Shown piece by piece: positions 32,440 through 32,516 of a stretch of DNA of 32,516 nt. The notes under the pieces are model-generated. The model saw only the letters and a list, made by a program, of their open reading frames with translations. It was not told where the DNA came from and did not search any database. Position numbers and translations under genes: made by a program. The stretch comes from Falsirhodobacter sp. 20TX0035 (GTDB taxonomy: Bacteria > Pseudomonadota > Alphaproteobacteria > Rhodobacterales > Rhodobacteraceae), in the NCBI RefSeq assembly GCF_028307215.1, contig NZ_JAQMHV010000020.1, positions 1 to 32,516 of the forward strand. Reading direction: 5' to 3'. Position 1 is the stretch's first letter. Each line of letters begins with the position of its first letter.

Positions 32440-32516
32440 TGAATAGCCCCGAGTTTCTTAGACGCCTTCACGTCTCATCATTTGCTGCCGCTCGAACTCG
32501 GCGGGCGACAGCATCC
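32440..32516 (-). mobile_element. IS3-family insertion sequence, right end (partial)
   Basis: The terminal inverted repeat begins TGAATAGCCCCGAGTTTC at 32440, matching the TGAA(C/T)nGCCCCG style of IS3-family ends. The transposase C-terminus reads outward from the window end toward it. The rest of the element lies outside the window, so its target duplication cannot be checked. Confidence 0.75.
32458..32516 (-). CDS. IS3-family transposase OrfB, C-terminal fragment
   Basis: The last 18 residues of a minus-strand frame, MLSPAEFERQQMMRREGV then TAA. The LSP-EFE pattern near the end is typical of IS3-family DDE transposases (OrfB) just before the terminal repeat. The first methionine seen here is almost certainly internal; the gene continues beyond base 32516. 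Only the C-terminus can be judged. Confidence 0.75.
   Translation of the reverse strand, partial: MLSPAEFERQQMMRREGV

Overview
The window is a GC-rich, densely coded alphaproteobacterial chromosome segment. Gene content and order (assimilatory sulfate reduction cluster with DUF2849 and DUF934 proteins, heme A synthase, XpaC/TelA pair, tRNA-dependent amidotransferase, class A RNase P RNA) and the protein sequences point to the Rhodobacteraceae (Rhodobacterales). The genus cannot be fixed from sequence alone. Most of the window is housekeeping; the last ~860 bp after a tRNA-Ser gene look like the edge of a mobile region.

Layout. 1-3,300: a bactofilin gene, then on the minus strand heme A synthase and an M32 carboxypeptidase sharing an ATGA overlap. 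3,300-8,710: a sulfur assimilation unit. A DecR/YbaO-like Lrp/AsnC regulator is divergent from cobA-DUF2849-cysI-cysH-DUF934-fpr. Together these make siroheme, reduce adenylyl sulfate to sulfite and sulfite to sulfide, with a ferredoxin/flavodoxin-NADP reductase as probable electron source. The divergent intergenic region has two similar GGGAA-spacer-TTCCC dyads, one by each start. 8,704-14,300: an Ala-rich membrane-anchored coiled-coil protein, infC (apparently starting at ATA), a LprI-like secreted protein, pyrC, pyrE and dnaB, followed by a ~440-bp gap with degenerate in-frame repeats.

14,300-20,400: an EcsC-family protein and a DUF4153 membrane protein on minus; gatC-gatA, an Excalibur-like lipoprotein and an amidase (apparently starting at CTG) on plus; then rnpB, with a promoter that overlaps the amidase stop codon. 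20,394-24,710: a glutaredoxin/MauE-DoxX-like fusion, rpmG, a Bax inhibitor-1 protein, an XRE regulator, an inositol-monophosphatase-family phosphatase whose start codon lies in a perfect inverted repeat, and a UPF0173 hydrolase. 24,713-27,725: a minus-strand cluster of a very small membrane protein or lipoprotein, XpaC-like, TelA-like and DUF2927 lipoprotein. 27,781-31,522: GNAT, flavin reductase-like protein, an Rsu/RluB-type pseudouridine synthase with a repeat-rich tail, tadA and purC.

31,564-32,516: tRNA-Ser(UGA), then visibly AT-richer DNA with a possible recombinase-site repeat, an AlpA-like small DNA-binding protein, a gene-free stretch with inverted repeats, and the terminal inverted repeat plus transposase C-terminus of an IS3-family element running off the window. 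No CRISPR array, rRNA or recognisable defence system is visible. The most checkable new leads are the paired operators at the sulfur cluster, the non-canonical start codons, the overlapping small ORF ahead of xpaC, the start-occluding hairpin, and the relic after dnaB.
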